A DNA stretch of 64,000 nt. It comes from Bradyrhizobium semiaridum (GTDB lineage: Bacteria; Pseudomonadota; Alphaproteobacteria; Rhizobiales; Xanthobacteraceae). Made by a program: the position numbers and the translations under genes. The stretch covers positions 1 through 64,000 of the forward strand of contig NZ_JAGKJJ010000015.1 in NCBI RefSeq assembly GCF_020329505.1. The letters run 5' to 3'. Numbering within the stretch: the stretch's first letter is position 1; the number at the start of each line of letters is the position of its first letter. Under the pieces are notes generated by a model. It searched no databases and was not told where the DNA came from. It saw nothing but the letters and a program-made list of their open reading frames with translations. Below, piece after piece: positions 7,825 to 17,283 of the stretch.

Positions 7825-9483
7825 ATGTCCTCTGTAACCGCATTGGTACGAGGTCACATGCTCAGTCGCGCGCAGGTGCAGCAGCTGCTCAACAATCTGC
7901 TGGAGCTTGGGCCGCGACGCCTGATGGCCTTGGGGCTGATCGGCTTTGCGGTTCTCGTAACCGTGGTGGGCGGCGCGTATTATCTGAGCCGGCCCGAATT
8001 CGAAACCCTCTACACCGGCCTGACCCGCGAGGACGTGAGCCGCATCGGCGCCGCGTTGCGCGAACAGAACATCGCGTTCGACGTCAACGCGGCGGGAGAT
8101 GCCGTTTCGGTCCGTCCCAGCCAGACCATGCAGGCCCGCATGCTGCTCGCCGAGAAGGGCCTACCGACCAGCGCCAATGCCGGCTATGAGCTATTCGACA
8201 AGATTGGCTCACTCGGCCTGACCTCCTTCATGCAGGAAGTGACCAAGCTGCGCGCGCTGGAAGGCGAGATCGCCCGCACCGTGCAGCTGATGAAGGGCGT
8301 GAAGGCGGCGCGGGTGCACATCGTGATGCCGGTGCGCGGCTCGTTCCGCGCCACGCAGCAGCCGCCGTCGGCCTCGGTGGTGCTGCGCACCGACGGTGCG
8401 ATCGAGGGGCGCACGGCGCAATCGATCCGCCACCTCGTCGCCGCCGCGATTCCCGGCATGACGCGCGACAAGGTGACGGTGCTGGACGCCGACGGTTCGA
8501 TGCTGCTTGCTGAAGAAGACGAGGCGAGTGCCGCGCCGACCAAGATGGCGAGCCTGCAGAAAATGGTCGGCCAGATGGTGCAGGAGAACATTCGCAAGGC
8601 GCTGACGCCCTATCTTGGCCTCGACAATTTCGAGGTCAGTGTCGCGCCGCAACTGTCGACCGACAAGCGGCAGATCAACGAGACGGTCTACGATCCGGAG
8701 GGGCGCGCCGAGCGTTCGGTCCGCAATGTCCGCGAGAAGGAGACGTCGCAGAACGCGGATCGCTCGACGCCGACCACGGTCCAGCAGAATCTCCCCGACC
8801 AGCAGGTCAACGCTGGCGGCACCAAGAATTCCAACGAGGAGAAGCAGCGCCGCGAGGATGTCACCAATTTCGAGGTGTCGTCCAAGACGACGACGACGGT
8901 CAGCGACGGCTATGCGGTCAAGAAGCTCTTCATTGCCGTATTGATCAACCGTGCGCGGCTGGTCGCCGATCTCGGCGACAAGACCAACCAGGCGATTATC
9001 GACAGCAAGATCGCCGAGATCAGCCAGCTCGCCGCCACCGCCGGCGGACTGGATCGGCAGCGGGGCGATCAGATCCAGGTCACGGCCGTCGACTTCGTCG
9101 AAGGCTCGCGCGAGCTGGCTCCGGTGCCGCCGATCGGCTTCGTGGAGATGCTGAACCGGCAGATGGGAAGCTTCATCAACGCGGCGACGATCCTCGCCGT
9201 CGCCGCGATGCTGGTCTGGTTCGGGCTTCGGCCGGCGGTCAACGGCATTCTGACTCACCGCGCACAGCAGGAGCAGGCCGAAGCCGTCGAGGCTGCGGCG
9301 CAGCTCGAAGCTGCCGCCCTGGCGCTGCCCGAGCAGGCAGACGGGGAGCTCAATCTGGTCGAGGACCTCGAGGGCAAGATGCAACGCACGCCGCAGAAGC
9401 GGCTGGAGCAGATCGTGCGTCTCGACCAGGCGCAGGCGGCTGCGATCCTTAAAGACTGGATGCGTCGGGAGGAGGCGGCATGA
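7825..9483 (+). CDS. fliF: FliF, flagellar MS-ring protein
   Basis: The 552-residue protein has two membrane segments, at about residues 32-53 and 450-470, flanking the large periplasmic YscJ/FliF domain. SRPEFETLYTGLTREDVSRI and ANAGYELFDKIGSLG are recognisable early motifs, and VTVLDADGSML closes the second ring-building motif. The C-terminal tail should bind FliG. The start at 7825 is chosen because GGCGGA lies just before it; Met at 7858 is also possible, while an upstream in-frame extension to 7714 looks unrelated to FliF. The next gene overlaps by 4 bases. Confidence 0.95.
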   Translation: MSSVTALVRGHMLSRAQVQQLLNNLLELGPRRLMALGLIGFAVLVTVVGGAYYLSRPEFETLYTGLTREDVSRIGAALREQNIAFDVNAAGDAVSVRPSQTMQARMLLAEKGLPTSANAGYELFDKIGSLGLTSFMQEVTKLRALEGEIARTVQLMKGVKAARVHIVMPVRGSFRATQQPPSASVVLRTDGAIEGRTAQSIRHLVAAAIPGMTRDKVTVLDADGSMLLAEEDEASAAPTKMASLQKMVGQMVQENIRKALTPYLGLDNFEVSVAPQLSTDKRQINETVYDPEGRAERSVRNVREKETSQNADRSTPTTVQQNLPDQQVNAGGTKNSNEEKQRREDVTNFEVSSKTTTTVSDGYAVKKLFIAVLINRARLVADLGDKTNQAIIDSKIAEISQLAATAGGLDRQRGDQIQVTAVDFVEGSRELAPVPPIGFVEMLNRQMGSFINAATILAVAAMLVWFGLRPAVNGILTHRAQQEQAEAVEAAAQLEAAALALPEQADGELNLVEDLEGKMQRTPQKRLEQIVRLDQAQAAAILKDWMRREEAA

Positions 9484-10142
9484 ACGCGGCAATCGGAAAG
9501 CTCCTGGTCCAGTTCGACGCCAACGGCCGGGCGAAGCCCGCTGAGCGGCCGAAGCTCGCCGAGCCGGTGGTGAAGCCGAAGGAGGCGAGGCGCGAGCCGC
9601 CGCAGCAGCTTCAGCCGCAACCTCTCCCGCCACGGGCTGAAACGCCGCCGGTCAATCTCCTGGATGATGCCTACCGTCGCGGCTATGCCGCGGGGCTTTC
9701 CGAAGGTGACGCCAAGGTCGCGGAGGAACGTGTCCGCAGCGCGATCAGGCTCGGTGAAGAGCGCGCCAAATGGTCGGATCAGCAGGCGGCGGAAATCGTC
9801 AACGGCTTTGCGGCAGCCTGCCGGGAGATCGAGGTCAACATCGCCACCGCAGTTGCCCGGATATTGCACCCATTCCTCGCCGAGGCGGTGCGCGACAAGG
9901 CGGTTGCGGCGCTGGTCGAGCAGATATTCGCGTTGACCAGCCGCTCCCCGGCGCCGGTGTTTCGCATCACCGGGCCCAGCGACCTGCTCGACCTCGTCAA
10001 GGCGCAGCTCGATCAGGTCCAGCAAAGCGGAATCGAATATCAGGCTGCCGAGGTCAGCGAAATCCGCGTCGTTGCCGACCAGACCGTGATCGAGACGCAG
10101 ATTTCGGCATGGACGGAGCGCCTGAAGGAAGCGCGCCGGTAG
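9480..10142 (+). CDS. fliH: FliH-like flagellar export regulator
   Basis: The 220-residue cytoplasmic protein has a Pro-rich N-terminus (residues about 18-58). A helical stretch with the FliH-type DDAYRRGYAAGLSEGDAKV follows. A C-terminal domain with ALVEQIFALTSRSPAPVFRI and then SEIRVVADQTVIETQISAW resembles FliH, the regulator of the export ATPase FliI. It overlaps fliF by 4 bases and precedes motB by 6 bases, a position held by weakly conserved FliH homologues in rhizobia. The similarity is one of pattern, so the function is probable rather than certain. fliI is not in the window. Confidence 0.65.
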   Translation: MNAAIGKLLVQFDANGRAKPAERPKLAEPVVKPKEARREPPQQLQPQPLPPRAETPPVNLLDDAYRRGYAAGLSEGDAKVAEERVRSAIRLGEERAKWSDQQAAEIVNGFAAACREIEVNIATAVARILHPFLAEAVRDKAVAALVEQIFALTSRSPAPVFRITGPSDLLDLVKAQLDQVQQSGIEYQAAEVSEIRVVADQTVIETQISAWTERLKEARR

Positions 10143-10148
10143 ATCACG

Positions 10149-11465
10149 ATGGACGACGTCAAACCAGAACTCGTGATCATCCGGCGGCGCAGCGCCTTCG
10201 AGGATGCGCCGCTGAAGGGCGGCGTCTGGAAGATCGCCTATGCCGACTTCATGACGGCGATGATGGCGTTCTTCCTGGTGATGTGGCTGATCAACGCGCT
10301 CAATCAGGACCAGCGTCAGATCGTGGCGAGCTATTTCAACCCGATCAAGCTTGCGGAGAACGCGCCGGCCCCGAAGGGGCTCAATGAGCCGATGAAGAAG
10401 GAGCCGTCGGCGGCCGAGGGCCAAGAGGGCAAGCGCTTGCCGGCGGGCACCAACGAGGAGCGTCGCGGCGATTCGCCGACCGCCGAGAAGCCGCCGTACT
10501 ACGAGGAGAAGGTGCTGTTCCGCGATCCCTATGCGACGCTTTCCGAGATCGCTGCCGGGTCGAGCCGGGCGGCCGGGCAGCGCCGCGTCGGCGCTCTCGC
10601 CACCGCGGAAGAGGAAGGCTTGAAGGGCGGCGAAGCCTATCGCGACCCGTTCGATCCCGGTTACTGGAAGCTCGCCCCGCAAGCCGCGAATGACGCCGGG
10701 CGGGCGAGCGACGCCGAGCCTGATCCAAATTCCGCGACACCTGAGAATCCGGCAAGGGCCGATCGGGCTGAACCGCAAGCAGCGCGCTCCGCCAAGGCTG
10801 ATGATCTCGGCTCCAGCGTTGCGGCGAACGCGCAGGCACCGTCTTCCGGGATGACGCCGCTGCTGCCGCCTGGGCAGGCGCCGTCATCGCCCAGCCGCGA
10901 TGGCGGTGCCCAGACCAACGCGCAGGCGAACCTGCCGGCGAGCTTGCAGGCAAACTCCGCCGCCAAGGATGCGGACCAGCGCGACGCTGCTCAGCCGCCG
11001 CGGCCGACCGTCAAACAGCTGCAAGCCGCGATCACCGAGGCGCTCGCCGACATCAAGGCGGGAGCCGGACCAGCGGCGGAGGTACGTCAGGTCGAGGAAG
11101 GCCTGCTGATCAGTCTGACCGACGATGCGAGCTTCGGCATGTTCGCGGTCGGCTCCGCCGAGCCGCGTCCGGAGCTGATCCGCGTGATCGACAAGATCGG
11201 GCCGCTGCTGATGAAACGTCCAGGTCCGATCATTGTCCGCGGCCACACCGACAATCGGCCCTATCGCTCCGATGCCTACGACAATTGGCGGCTGTCGACG
11301 GCGCGGGCCCAGATGGCCTTTTACATGTTGGTCCGGTCGGGCGTCGACCCGCAGCGGATCGAGCACGTCGCGGGCTATGCGGACCGGCGGCCGAAGCTGC
11401 CGAGCGATCCCGCGGCTGCGCAGAACCGCCGCATCGAGATCCTGATCCGGGAGAAACGCCCGTGA
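10149..11465 (+). CDS. motB: MotB, flagellar motor stator protein
   Basis: The 438-residue protein has an N-terminal membrane segment with KIAYADFMTAMMAFFLVMWL, and Asp33 is the likely proton-binding residue. The middle is a very long, low-complexity Pro/Ala/Lys/Glu linker (about residues 75-285). The C-terminus is an OmpA/MotB peptidoglycan-binding domain with IIVRGHTDNRPYRSDAYDNW and AAAQNRRIEILI. It is longer than enteric MotB because of the linker, as is usual in rhizobia. motA is not in the window. motC starts inside the stop codon. Confidence 0.94.
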   Translation: MDDVKPELVIIRRRSAFEDAPLKGGVWKIAYADFMTAMMAFFLVMWLINALNQDQRQIVASYFNPIKLAENAPAPKGLNEPMKKEPSAAEGQEGKRLPAGTNEERRGDSPTAEKPPYYEEKVLFRDPYATLSEIAAGSSRAAGQRRVGALATAEEEGLKGGEAYRDPFDPGYWKLAPQAANDAGRASDAEPDPNSATPENPARADRAEPQAARSAKADDLGSSVAANAQAPSSGMTPLLPPGQAPSSPSRDGGAQTNAQANLPASLQANSAAKDADQRDAAQPPRPTVKQLQAAITEALADIKAGAGPAAEVRQVEEGLLISLTDDASFGMFAVGSAEPRPELIRVIDKIGPLLMKRPGPIIVRGHTDNRPYRSDAYDNWRLSTARAQMAFYMLVRSGVDPQRIEHVAGYADRRPKLPSDPAAAQNRRIEILIREKRP

Positions 11466-12649
11466 TCCGGCCGAGACGTCTTGCCAGCTTGCTGCTGCTA
11501 CCGTTCGCCGCGGCTTCGGTGCACGCCGCCGCGGCGGAGCCTGCGCCGCTGTCAGGCGAGCCGTATGAGCTGGTTCGCAGCTTGCAGGCGGTCCAGGACG
11601 GCATCGCGCATGGCGATGTCGCCGCGCATAGCCGCCATCTCGCGCTGATCCGGCAAATCGGTGAAAAGCTGCTCGCTGCCGACGCGAGCGTGTGGAGCAA
11701 GCCGCAGAACGGCCAGGCCGTCGTCGTCTACCTGCTCAGCGGTGGCCCGCCGCAGATCGTCCGAAAGCTCCCGCGCGAGCGCATCAACATCGACGAAAGG
11801 CTGTTCAACGGCGCGCTCGCCTATGTCGAGGGACGGCAGGACGAGGCAAGGGAGCTGTTGAAGGACGTCAAGCCGCGCACGATCCCGCAGAGCATGGGCG
11901 GACAGATTGCGCTGGTGCAGGGCGCGCTGCTCGCTAATTCGGAAGCATCGGTTGCGATCGAGCGTCTCGACGATGCACGGCTGATCCTGCCCGGCACGCT
12001 GGTTGAGGAGGCAGCGCTGCGGCGCGAAATCCTGCTGGTCGGGCAGGCGGAGGATTTCGACAAGTTCGAGTTCCTGACGCTGGCCTATGTCAGGCATTAT
12101 CGCAGCTCGGTTTATGCCGGTGACTTCTGGCAGCGATTCTCGACGGCGCTGGCGCAGTCCAGCCTTGCGCTGGACGAGCGCCGTTTCACGCGGATCGCGG
12201 CGCTGCTGGACCAGACCGATCGCGCCAGCCGTCTCAAGCTCTATCTCGTGATCGCGAAGGCCGCACTGGTCCGTGGACGGCTTGCGGTGGCGCGGCTCGC
12301 CGGCGAGCAGGCGCTGTCGCTCGCTCCGGATGCCGGTGCGGATCGTGAGCGGGCGCATTTCTTCCGTGCGGCGGCCCGGGTGTTTGCCGACGAATACGAA
12401 GGCGGCCTTGCCGAGCTGAAAGCGATCGATCGTTCCAAATTGCCGGAGCGCGATGCATTGCTGTTGAATGCGACGCTTCAGCTTGCGCTCGACATCCGCA
12501 GGCCGACGGCGGCATCGCCTGCCGTCGCCGCGAACAAGCCGCCGCCGACGCCGGCACGGCTCGATCTCGCATCATCGACGGCTACCCTTGCGCGTGCGCA
12601 AAAGCAGCTCGAGGACCTGGAGCTGCTCGCGAAGGACCGCCGGCCATGA
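11462..12649 (+). CDS. motC: MotC, periplasmic motility protein
   Basis: The 395-residue protein starts with GTG, overlapping the motB stop by 4 bases. It has a signal peptide (residues 1-22, ending HAAAA). The mature part is helical, TPR-like, with LSGEPYELVRSLQAVQDGIA and FEFLTLAYVRHYRSSVYAGD. These motifs match MotC of rhizobia, a protein said to modulate the stator through MotB in the periplasm. The motB-motC-fliK order is that of rhizobial clusters. It overlaps fliK by 4 bases. Confidence 0.88.
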   Translation: MIRPRRLASLLLLPFAAASVHAAAAEPAPLSGEPYELVRSLQAVQDGIAHGDVAAHSRHLALIRQIGEKLLAADASVWSKPQNGQAVVVYLLSGGPPQIVRKLPRERINIDERLFNGALAYVEGRQDEARELLKDVKPRTIPQSMGGQIALVQGALLANSEASVAIERLDDARLILPGTLVEEAALRREILLVGQAEDFDKFEFLTLAYVRHYRSSVYAGDFWQRFSTALAQSSLALDERRFTRIAALLDQTDRASRLKLYLVIAKAALVRGRLAVARLAGEQALSLAPDAGADRERAHFFRAAARVFADEYEGGLAELKAIDRSKLPERDALLLNATLQLALDIRRPTAASPAVAANKPPPTPARLDLASSTATLARAQKQLEDLELLAKDRRP

Positions 12650-13935
12650 CGAAACTCAGTGGAACTTCGGGGCAGCCGTTCGCAGGGATCGCCGCAAGCA
12701 TTGGCGCGCGCGGGACGTCCCGTCTCGACAAGAGCTCCGCCGTGGCGATGCCGGCGGGCAAGTCGTTTCACGACGTGATCCACAAAGTATCGGATCGCGC
12801 AACGCCGGCGCCGAACCAGCAGCCGGGCGACGACACGGTGAAGGCGCCGCCGCTGCGCTCGCGCCTGGCCCAGCCGGCCGAACGCGACGAGCCGACGCGC
12901 GAGCGTGTCGATCATGGCGAGGATAAGGCGCCGGCCAGGCATGAGGTATCCGAGCTGCCGTCGAAGGCGGAGATTCAGGGCCGGATCGACCTGCCCACCA
13001 TCGCCATCGCCGGCCAGGAGCTTGCCGCCGTACCGGCCGTGAAGCCGCAGGCAGCACCTGTTGCAGACGATCGCAAAACTGCTCCCCCACAGATCGAACG
13101 GTCCGCCCGTGGTCGCGAATTGCCGGCTACGAGCGCTGCGAAGGCGTTGATGGCGGATATCGCCGAACCCGAAGCGCGCCCATCGCATCCATCGACGACC
13201 GCGCCGCAGGCAGCGACGCTGCCGCAAGGCAATGCACCCGCGCCAAGGACGATATCAGGCGCATCCGGCCTCGAAGCGGTCACGGCCCGTATCGAGCGTG
13301 CCGTCAAGTCATCGGCGCGGGAGACGCTGCCCGAAGCGACCAAGGTGACTGTGGTCCAGCAGGAGACGCATCTTCCACCTGTCGCGCAGTTCACCGCGAG
13401 CCAGCAGGTGGCGAAGGCGGTCGTCGCGGAACTGGAGGGAAGCGCGGCGCCGCCGGCATCCGCGGCGTCCAATCTCGCACTATCGCAGGACAACGCGCCG
13501 GACCAGCCGCTCAAGATATTGACGATCAGCCTCGAGCCGCCGGCGCTCGGCAACGTCACCGTGCGCCTGCGGCTGGTCGGCGCCGCCGTCTCCGTTCATC
13601 TTGCGGCGGATCGCAAGGATACCAGCCAGATGCTGGACCAGCAGCGCGACTCGATCCGCGAGCTGATGCAGTCCGCCGGCTACGTCGCCGACGTCGCGCC
13701 GGTCCGGCATGGCGCACTGGATGGATTCCAGGCCGGTGCGGGGCAGGCGCAGCCATCGCTTTCGGGACATCAGCCGGCGCCGAACGGACAGGGCACGGCA
13801 AATAGCTTCAGTGCGCCGTCCGACCAGTCGCAGAGCGGAGCGAAGCAGCCGCGGGACGAACGCCAGGCAGACCAGGAGACCCGTCATGAGCAGGATGTGG
13901 CGCCGCAGACTCGCCGCGGGCCTGTTTATCTGTAG
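12646..13935 (+). CDS. fliK: FliK, flagellar hook-length control protein
   Basis: The 429-residue protein has a long unstructured N-terminal part rich in Ala, Pro and charged residues. A compact C-terminal domain spans about residues 285-355, with LKILTISLEPPALGNVTVRL and then GAAVSVHLAADRKDTSQMLD. That domain is the substrate-specificity switch of FliK. The tail is Gln/Ser rich. FliK is exported as a molecular ruler for the hook, whose gene flgE lies two genes on. It overlaps motC by 4 bases and the transglycosylase by 50 bases. Confidence 0.9.
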   Translation: MTKLSGTSGQPFAGIAASIGARGTSRLDKSSAVAMPAGKSFHDVIHKVSDRATPAPNQQPGDDTVKAPPLRSRLAQPAERDEPTRERVDHGEDKAPARHEVSELPSKAEIQGRIDLPTIAIAGQELAAVPAVKPQAAPVADDRKTAPPQIERSARGRELPATSAAKALMADIAEPEARPSHPSTTAPQAATLPQGNAPAPRTISGASGLEAVTARIERAVKSSARETLPEATKVTVVQQETHLPPVAQFTASQQVAKAVVAELEGSAAPPASAASNLALSQDNAPDQPLKILTISLEPPALGNVTVRLRLVGAAVSVHLAADRKDTSQMLDQQRDSIRELMQSAGYVADVAPVRHGALDGFQAGAGQAQPSLSGHQPAPNGQGTANSFSAPSDQSQSGAKQPRDERQADQETRHEQDVAPQTRRGPVYL

Positions 13936-14467
13936 TGCCACTGCCGCCGCAGCGGGCACCGACAACGCGCATTCCTGCGAGCGCGAGATGGCGCGCGCCG
14001 CACGGCTCCACGGCATTCCGCTCGGCATTCTCTACGCGGTCGGCCTGACCGAAACCGGGCGCCGCGGCGCGCTTAATCCCTATGCGCTCGGCGCCGAAGG
14101 CCAGACGGTGTTCGCCAAGAATCTCGACGAGGCGGTGGCGAGCTTCGAGGCGATGCGGCAGCGCGGCGTCAAGCTGATCGATCTCGGCTGCATGCAGATC
14201 AATCACTATTATCACGGCGACAAGTTCGCTTCGGTGCAGGCGATGTTCGATCCGGCCAGGAACGTCGACTACGCGGCGCGCTTCCTGAAGGAGTTGAAGC
14301 AGCGCGAAGGCAGCTGGACCATGGCGGTCGCCCGCTACAATGCGGGACCCAACAACCAGCCCGCGCAGAAGCGCTACATCTGCCACATCGTCGGTCACCT
14401 CGTGTCCAGCGGCTTCGGTGCGTGGACCGACAAGGCGCGCGCGCTCTGTCAGAAGGCGACGGCATGA
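13886..14467 (+). CDS. Small lytic transglycosylase in the flagellar operon
   Basis: The 193-residue exported protein has a signal peptide (about residues 1-22). An SLT-type lysozyme fold follows, with LHGIPLGILYAVGLTETGRR, in which the Glu of TETG is the likely catalytic acid. DLGCMQINHYYH and MAVARYNAGPNN are the other two SLT signatures. It probably cuts peptidoglycan so that the rod can pass. The start at 13886 has AGGAGA in front and lies inside the end of fliK in another frame. The rod protein at 23188 lacks a muramidase domain, so this enzyme may supply that activity, like SltF of Rhodobacter. That is inference. Confidence 0.85.
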   Translation: MSRMWRRRLAAGLFICSATAAAAGTDNAHSCEREMARAARLHGIPLGILYAVGLTETGRRGALNPYALGAEGQTVFAKNLDEAVASFEAMRQRGVKLIDLGCMQINHYYHGDKFASVQAMFDPARNVDYAARFLKELKQREGSWTMAVARYNAGPNNQPAQKRYICHIVGHLVSSGFGAWTDKARALCQKATA

Positions 14468-14546
14468 TGTTTCGCGCGCCGCAGGGCCAGCTTCGCGCAA
14501 GCAAGTGCGTGCATTGTCGTTGTAACCTACCAGAGGAGCTCCATCC

Positions 14547-15770
14547 ATGAGCCTGTATGGCGTAATGCGCACCGGCGTTTCCGGCATGAGCGCGCAGTCC
14601 AACAAGCTGTCGACGGTTTCCGACAACATCGCGAACGTCAACACCACCGGCTACAAGCGAGCTTCGACCGAGTTCTCCTCGCTGATTCTGAAGAGCGGCT
14701 CGGGCAAATACGATTCCGGCGCGGTCGAGACCCAGGTCCGCTACGCCATCACCGATGCCGGCCATCTGCAATTCACGACGTCGACGACGGATCTCGCCGT
14801 GCAGGGCAACGGCTTCTTCGTCGTGTCCGATACCTCGGGCAACAACTTCCTGACCCGCGCCGGCGCGTTCGTTCCCGACAGCCAGGGCAACCTCGTCAAC
14901 GCCGCCGGCTACCAGCTGATGGGCTACGATATCCGCAACGGCGCGCCGAACGTCGTCGCCAACGGCTACAACGGATTGCAGGTCGTCAACATCAATCAGA
15001 TGGCGCTGCAGGCGCAGCCGTCGACCAAGGCCACAGTGGCGGCCAATCTGGATCCGAGCGCGGCGATCATCGCCGGACCTCCGGGACCGGGCGGATACAC
15101 CTCGAAGACCTCGGTCGTCACCTATGACAATATCGGCAACGCGGTCACGCTCGACGTCTACCTGGCCAAGACCGGCCCGAATACCTGGCAGACCAGCATC
15201 TACAATGCGGCGACGGGAGCGGCGATGGCGGGCGGCACCAATACGTTCACCTTCGACGTCAGCGCGGCCGGCAAGGGTACGCTCGCGACGGCGAGCCCGA
15301 AGTCGCTGGCCGTGACGATACCCGGCGGCTCGGCCTTCACGATGGATCTCTCGGCCATGACGCAGGTTGCGGCGAGCTTCGACTTCAAGGCGACCGTGGA
15401 CGGCAACGCGCCGTCGGCGGTCGAGAAGGTCGATATCGACGAGACCGGGCTGGTCACCGCGATCCTTCAGAACGGCGCCAAGCTGCCGAGCTACCGGATC
15501 GCGCTCGGCAATGTGCCGAGCCCCGACAACCTGACGCCGGAAGTCGGCAACGTCTATTCGACCAACCTGAAGTCGGGCAACGTGCAGGTCGGGTTTGCCG
15601 GCCAGGGCGGGCTCGGCTCGATCCAGTCCGGCGCGCTGGAGGAGTCCAACGTCGACCTCGCGGACGAGCTGACCTCGATGATCGAGGCGCAGCGCGGCTT
15701 CACCGCCAACTCGAAGTCGTTCCAGACCGGTGCGGACCTGCTGGACGTCGTCGTCAACCTGAAGCGCTGA
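14547..15770 (+). CDS. flgE: FlgE, flagellar hook protein
   Basis: The 407-residue protein opens with the hook/rod motif, including GVSGMSAQSNKLSTVSDNIA and NVNTTGYKRA. It ends with the partner motif, SNVDLADELTSMIEAQRGF and then NSKSFQTGADLLDVVVNLKR. The centre holds the FlgE beta-domain. The length suits alphaproteobacterial FlgE. GAGGAG lies 10 bases before the ATG, a strong binding site suited to a protein made in many copies. flgK and flgL follow, so hook and junction proteins are co-expressed. Confidence 0.96.
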   Translation: MSLYGVMRTGVSGMSAQSNKLSTVSDNIANVNTTGYKRASTEFSSLILKSGSGKYDSGAVETQVRYAITDAGHLQFTTSTTDLAVQGNGFFVVSDTSGNNFLTRAGAFVPDSQGNLVNAAGYQLMGYDIRNGAPNVVANGYNGLQVVNINQMALQAQPSTKATVAANLDPSAAIIAGPPGPGGYTSKTSVVTYDNIGNAVTLDVYLAKTGPNTWQTSIYNAATGAAMAGGTNTFTFDVSAAGKGTLATASPKSLAVTIPGGSAFTMDLSAMTQVAASFDFKATVDGNAPSAVEKVDIDETGLVTAILQNGAKLPSYRIALGNVPSPDNLTPEVGNVYSTNLKSGNVQVGFAGQGGLGSIQSGALEESNVDLADELTSMIEAQRGFTANSKSFQTGADLLDVVVNLKR

Positions 15771-15804
15771 CTTCTCCAGCTTCGATTCCGGTCACGAGCA
15801 CGCC

Positions 15805-17283
15805 ATGTCCCTTACCGCCGCCCTCGACTCGGCCCGCGCCTCCCTGATGGCGTCGGGCGTCCAGTCATCGGTGATCTCGCGCAATATCGCCGGCTCCGGC
15901 CAGGTCGGCTATTCGCGCAAGATCACCATGCTGGACACGTTCCCCGGCGCCGGGGTCTATGTCGCGGCGATCCAGCGCGCCGCGAGCACCGGCCTGTTCA
16001 CCAACGTCCTGACCGCGACGTCGGCCTCCGCCAAGCAATCCGCGATCTATGACGGGCTGCAGAAGATCGCGGCGTCCACGGTCGACGATCCGGAACTCGA
16101 CCAGTCGCCGACCGCGCAGCTCAACAAGCTGAAATCAGCGCTGCAGCAATACGCGAACGCCCCCGATAACGCGACGCTGGCGCAGGCCGCCGTATCCGCC
16201 GCCAAGGACATGGCGAGCACGCTCAATCAGGCGACGCAGACCGTGCAGTCGGTCCGCGAGGGGGCCGACGCCGACATCGCGACCTCGGTCGCCGGCATCA
16301 ACCAGCTGCTCGCCCAGTTCGACACCGTCAATACGGCCGTCGTGAAAGGCACGATCGCCGGCGACGATGTGACCGACTATCTCGATCAGCGCGACAGCAT
16401 CGTTTCGAAATTGTCGCAGGAGATCGGCGTCTCGGTTTCGATCCGCCCCAATGGCGATGCGGCGCTCTATACCGATAGCGGGGTCGTGCTGTACGACAAG
16501 ACGCCGCGCACGGTCAGCTTCGCGCCCACCAACGTCTATACCGCCGGCACCACCGGCAATGCGGTTTACATCGACGGCGTGGCGGTGACCGGCGCCAATT
16601 CGGTGATGCCGCTGAAGACGGGCAAGATCGCCGGCTTCGCCGAGCTCCGCGACAATGCGACGGTCACCTACCAGAGCCAGCTCGACGAAATCGCGCGCGG
16701 CCTGATTTCCACCTTTGCCGAAACCGATCAGTCCGGCGCGGGACTGCCCGATGTGCCCGGGCTGTTCACCTATCCAGGCGCACCGGCGATGCCGGCCAGC
16801 GCCACGGTGTTCACCGGCCTCGCCGGGACGATCAAGGTCGCGGCCTCGGTCGATCCGGCCGCGGGCGGCAACCCCAATCTGCTGCGCGACGGTGCGATCA
16901 GCGGCAGCCCAGCCTACAATTACAATACCGCCGGCAACGCCGGATTCTCCGCGCGCCTGCAGCAGCTGATCGGCGGCATGGACGCGCCGCAGCCGTTCGA
17001 TCCGGCCGCCGGCGGCAAGCCGAGCGCGGGCGTGATCGACTTCGCCTCCTCGTCGGCGAGCTGGATCGAAAACCGGCGCAAGACCGCCGACGACGGCGTC
17101 CAGTACCAGAACACGCTGCTCGACCGCAGCACCTCGGCGCTCTCGAATGTCAACGGCGTGAACATGGACGACGAAATGTCGCTGATGCTCCAGGTCGAGC
17201 GCACCTATTCGGCGTCGTCGAAGCTGATCGCGACCGTCGACGACATGTTGAACAGCCTGCTTGCGGCCGTGGGGGCATCATGA
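15805..17283 (+). CDS. flgK: FlgK, hook-filament junction protein 1
   Basis: The 492-residue protein has the FlgK N-terminal helix with ASLMASGVQSSVISRNIAGS and then GYSRKI. A middle motif is VTDYLDQRDSIVSKLSQEIG. The C-terminal pair is SNVNGVNMDDEMSLMLQVER and then TYSASSKLIATVDDMLNSLL. FlgK caps the hook as the first junction protein. It overlaps flgL by 4 bases (ATGA), so the two junction proteins are coupled. Confidence 0.95.
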   Translation: MSLTAALDSARASLMASGVQSSVISRNIAGSGQVGYSRKITMLDTFPGAGVYVAAIQRAASTGLFTNVLTATSASAKQSAIYDGLQKIAASTVDDPELDQSPTAQLNKLKSALQQYANAPDNATLAQAAVSAAKDMASTLNQATQTVQSVREGADADIATSVAGINQLLAQFDTVNTAVVKGTIAGDDVTDYLDQRDSIVSKLSQEIGVSVSIRPNGDAALYTDSGVVLYDKTPRTVSFAPTNVYTAGTTGNAVYIDGVAVTGANSVMPLKTGKIAGFAELRDNATVTYQSQLDEIARGLISTFAETDQSGAGLPDVPGLFTYPGAPAMPASATVFTGLAGTIKVAASVDPAAGGNPNLLRDGAISGSPAYNYNTAGNAGFSARLQQLIGGMDAPQPFDPAAGGKPSAGVIDFASSSASWIENRRKTADDGVQYQNTLLDRSTSALSNVNGVNMDDEMSLMLQVERTYSASSKLIATVDDMLNSLLAAVGAS